The position numbers were made by a program, and so were the translations under genes. Below are positions 14,661 through 15,540 of a DNA stretch of 15,540 nt, piece by piece; the stretch's first letter is position 1, and each line of letters opens with the position of its first letter. Below the pieces are notes generated by a model. The model was given only the letters and a program-made list of their open reading frames with translations, did no database searches and was not told the origin of the DNA. The stretch is from Opitutales bacterium (GTDB lineage Bacteria; Verrucomicrobiota; Verrucomicrobiia; Opitutales; UBA2987), in NCBI GenBank assembly GCA_021772555.1, contig JAJFLT010000230.1:1-15540 (forward strand). The letters are read 5' to 3'.

Positions 14661-14693
14661 AAAAAATAAAAATAGAATCCTATGTATTCTATT
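14661..14693 (-). terminator. Rho-independent terminator of the XdhC-family gene
   Basis: On the minus strand, 6 bp past the TGA, a perfect 8-bp stem AATAGAAT / ATTCTATT (14686-14693 and 14671-14678) with a 7-nt loop is followed by TTTATTTTTT. The stem is A+T-rich, but the T tract is long. It separates the XdhC transcript from the RHH operon, which therefore probably has its own promoter. Confidence 0.65.
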
Positions 14694-14699
14694 TGTGAA

Positions 14700-15540
14700 T
14701 CAAAATGGGAGTGGCGTCTTATTTGGCTTTGGCACTCTTTGTATCAACTGCTTTAAATTCTCGCTTTCGATTTTCATGGGCTTCCCATCGCGGTTGCGCA
14801 TGCACATGATTATCTCGGACATGATGCTCACGGCTAGTTCTTCGGGTGTGAGGGCACCGATGTTCAGTCCGACCGGCGCATGAATTTCCTTGATGCGCTC
14901 CAAGGGTGTGCCGTTGTCGAGGAGGTCTCGAAAGATCATCAGGTTTTTGCGCTTGCTGCCCAACAATCCCACATAGCGGGCCGGAGTATTAATCGCCGTC
15001 TGCGTGGCGACATCATCGAAACGATGCCCCCGCGTAGCTACGAGAATGTAGGAATTGAAATTAATGGGCAGATCATTCAAGCCTTCGCTGTAGTCTGCTA
15101 CAATCGTGGCCTCCGCCTGCGGGAATCTTTCCTTGTTGGAATACTCGAGACGATCATCCACCACAAAGATCTTGAAACCGAGTGATTGGGCCAATTGGTA
15201 GACGGCTCTGCCGATGTGGCCGCCACCCATAATGACCAACTTGGGCGGGGTCGTGAAACCTTCCACGTAGACTGCCGTGCCGTCCTTTGTATCGATGAAT
15301 TCGTTGCTTCCCAGAACGGCGGCTTCTTGACCGGCTTTGACTACTTGATCCTGTAAATCTTTATCGTCAAGAGAGCCGGTAACCGTGCCGTTTTCACGAA
15401 TCAGAAGTTTGGTTTCAGTATCCGGTGCACCTGGCGGTGTGGAAACCACCGTGGCAATGGCTACGGGCGGACCGCCCTCATAGGCTTGCAAGATTTCTTT
15501 TGCCAATGAGAGATGGTTTTGAGGTTCCCACTGTGGTTCG
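14700..15540 (-). CDS. XdhC/CoxI-family protein (partial at 5' end, runs off right edge)
   Basis: The frame is open to the right edge, giving at least 279 residues to the stop at 14700. A TTG at 15506 could start it, but the frame continues (PQWEPQNHLSLAKEIL), so the true start probably lies outside the window. Numbering from TTG: N-terminal XdhC_CoxI domain (PVAIATVVSTPPGAP, 14-28) and a C-terminal Rossmann XdhC_C domain with VIMGGGHIGRAVYQLA (91-106), VVDDR (115-119), VATRGHRFDD (156-165), YVGLLGSKRK (178-187) and HAPVGLNIGALTPEELAVSIMSEII (209-233). Family members insert or mature the molybdenum cofactor of xanthine or CO dehydrogenase-type enzymes. The usual GSxGGGCxE motif is here GSLDDKDLQ (45-53), without the cysteine. 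No hydroxylase gene is visible in the window. Confidence 0.88.
   Translation of the reverse strand, partial: EPQWEPQNHLSLAKEILQAYEGGPPVAIATVVSTPPGAPDTETKLLIRENGTVTGSLDDKDLQDQVVKAGQEAAVLGSNEFIDTKDGTAVYVEGFTTPPKLVIMGGGHIGRAVYQLAQSLGFKIFVVDDRLEYSNKERFPQAEATIVADYSEGLNDLPINFNSYILVATRGHRFDDVATQTAINTPARYVGLLGSKRKNLMIFRDLLDNGTPLERIKEIHAPVGLNIGALTPEELAVSIMSEIIMCMRNRDGKPMKIESENLKQLIQRVPKPNKTPLPF

Noticed and set aside
1..15540. CRISPR arrays, tRNA or rRNA genes, integrase or phage genes
   Set aside because: Looked for spaced direct repeats, tRNA-like cloverleaves and recombinase motifs on both strands by eye; none seen.

Overview
The window is ordinary bacterial chromosome of moderate GC, densely coding, mostly on the + strand. 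It probably comes from the Bacteroidota or a related FCB-group lineage. This rests on protein flavour only: a bacillithiol gene set, tandem DUF2911-TPR lipoprotein-like or secreted proteins, an SSS symporter of the Bacteroidota type, and a secreted PIG-L deacetylase. No rRNA or tRNA is present to confirm it.

Layout. (1) 1-399, minus strand: the N-terminal third of ketol-acid reductoisomerase (ilvC), running off the left edge. (2) 571-4164, plus strand: a bacillithiol (BSH) cluster with a strikingly short BshC-like protein, then BshB1 (deacetylase), BshA (glycosyltransferase) and a GNAT acetyltransferase that overlaps the end of bshA. Each of the two gaps inside the cluster holds an inverted-repeat element: a degenerate CACGGATT/ATCTGTG repeat pair abutting the start of bshB1, and a 277-bp TIR-bounded, two-hairpin MITE-like element between bshB1 and bshA whose left end supplies the bshB1 stop codon. 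(3) 4222-6871: a free-standing secreted Cache/PDC sensor domain, then an overlapping pair of membrane genes (DUF2157 and GDYXXLXY). (4) 7264-9311: two tandem secreted DUF2911-TPR paralogues behind a 392-bp non-coding stretch. (5) 9474-14008: a secreted 838-residue PIG-L protein, a 49-residue single-pass membrane protein, and a sodium:solute symporter whose start codon overlaps the small gene's stop (ATGA). (6) 14044-15540, minus strand: an XdhC-family protein running off the right edge with its own terminator, then a ribbon-helix-helix regulator and a two-helix membrane protein behind a tandem 11-bp repeat that looks like an operator.

How it fits together. BshA joins GlcNAc to malate, BshB1 deacetylates the product, and BshC adds cysteine. 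All three steps are represented in order C-B-A, but the last is represented only by a protein about half the normal BshC length that keeps the GQQ, DHD and GxGE signatures. This compact BshC-like protein is the best candidate for something undescribed. The PIG-L / small membrane protein / SSS group looks like a unit that deacylates a substrate outside the cytoplasm and imports a product; the substrate is unknown.
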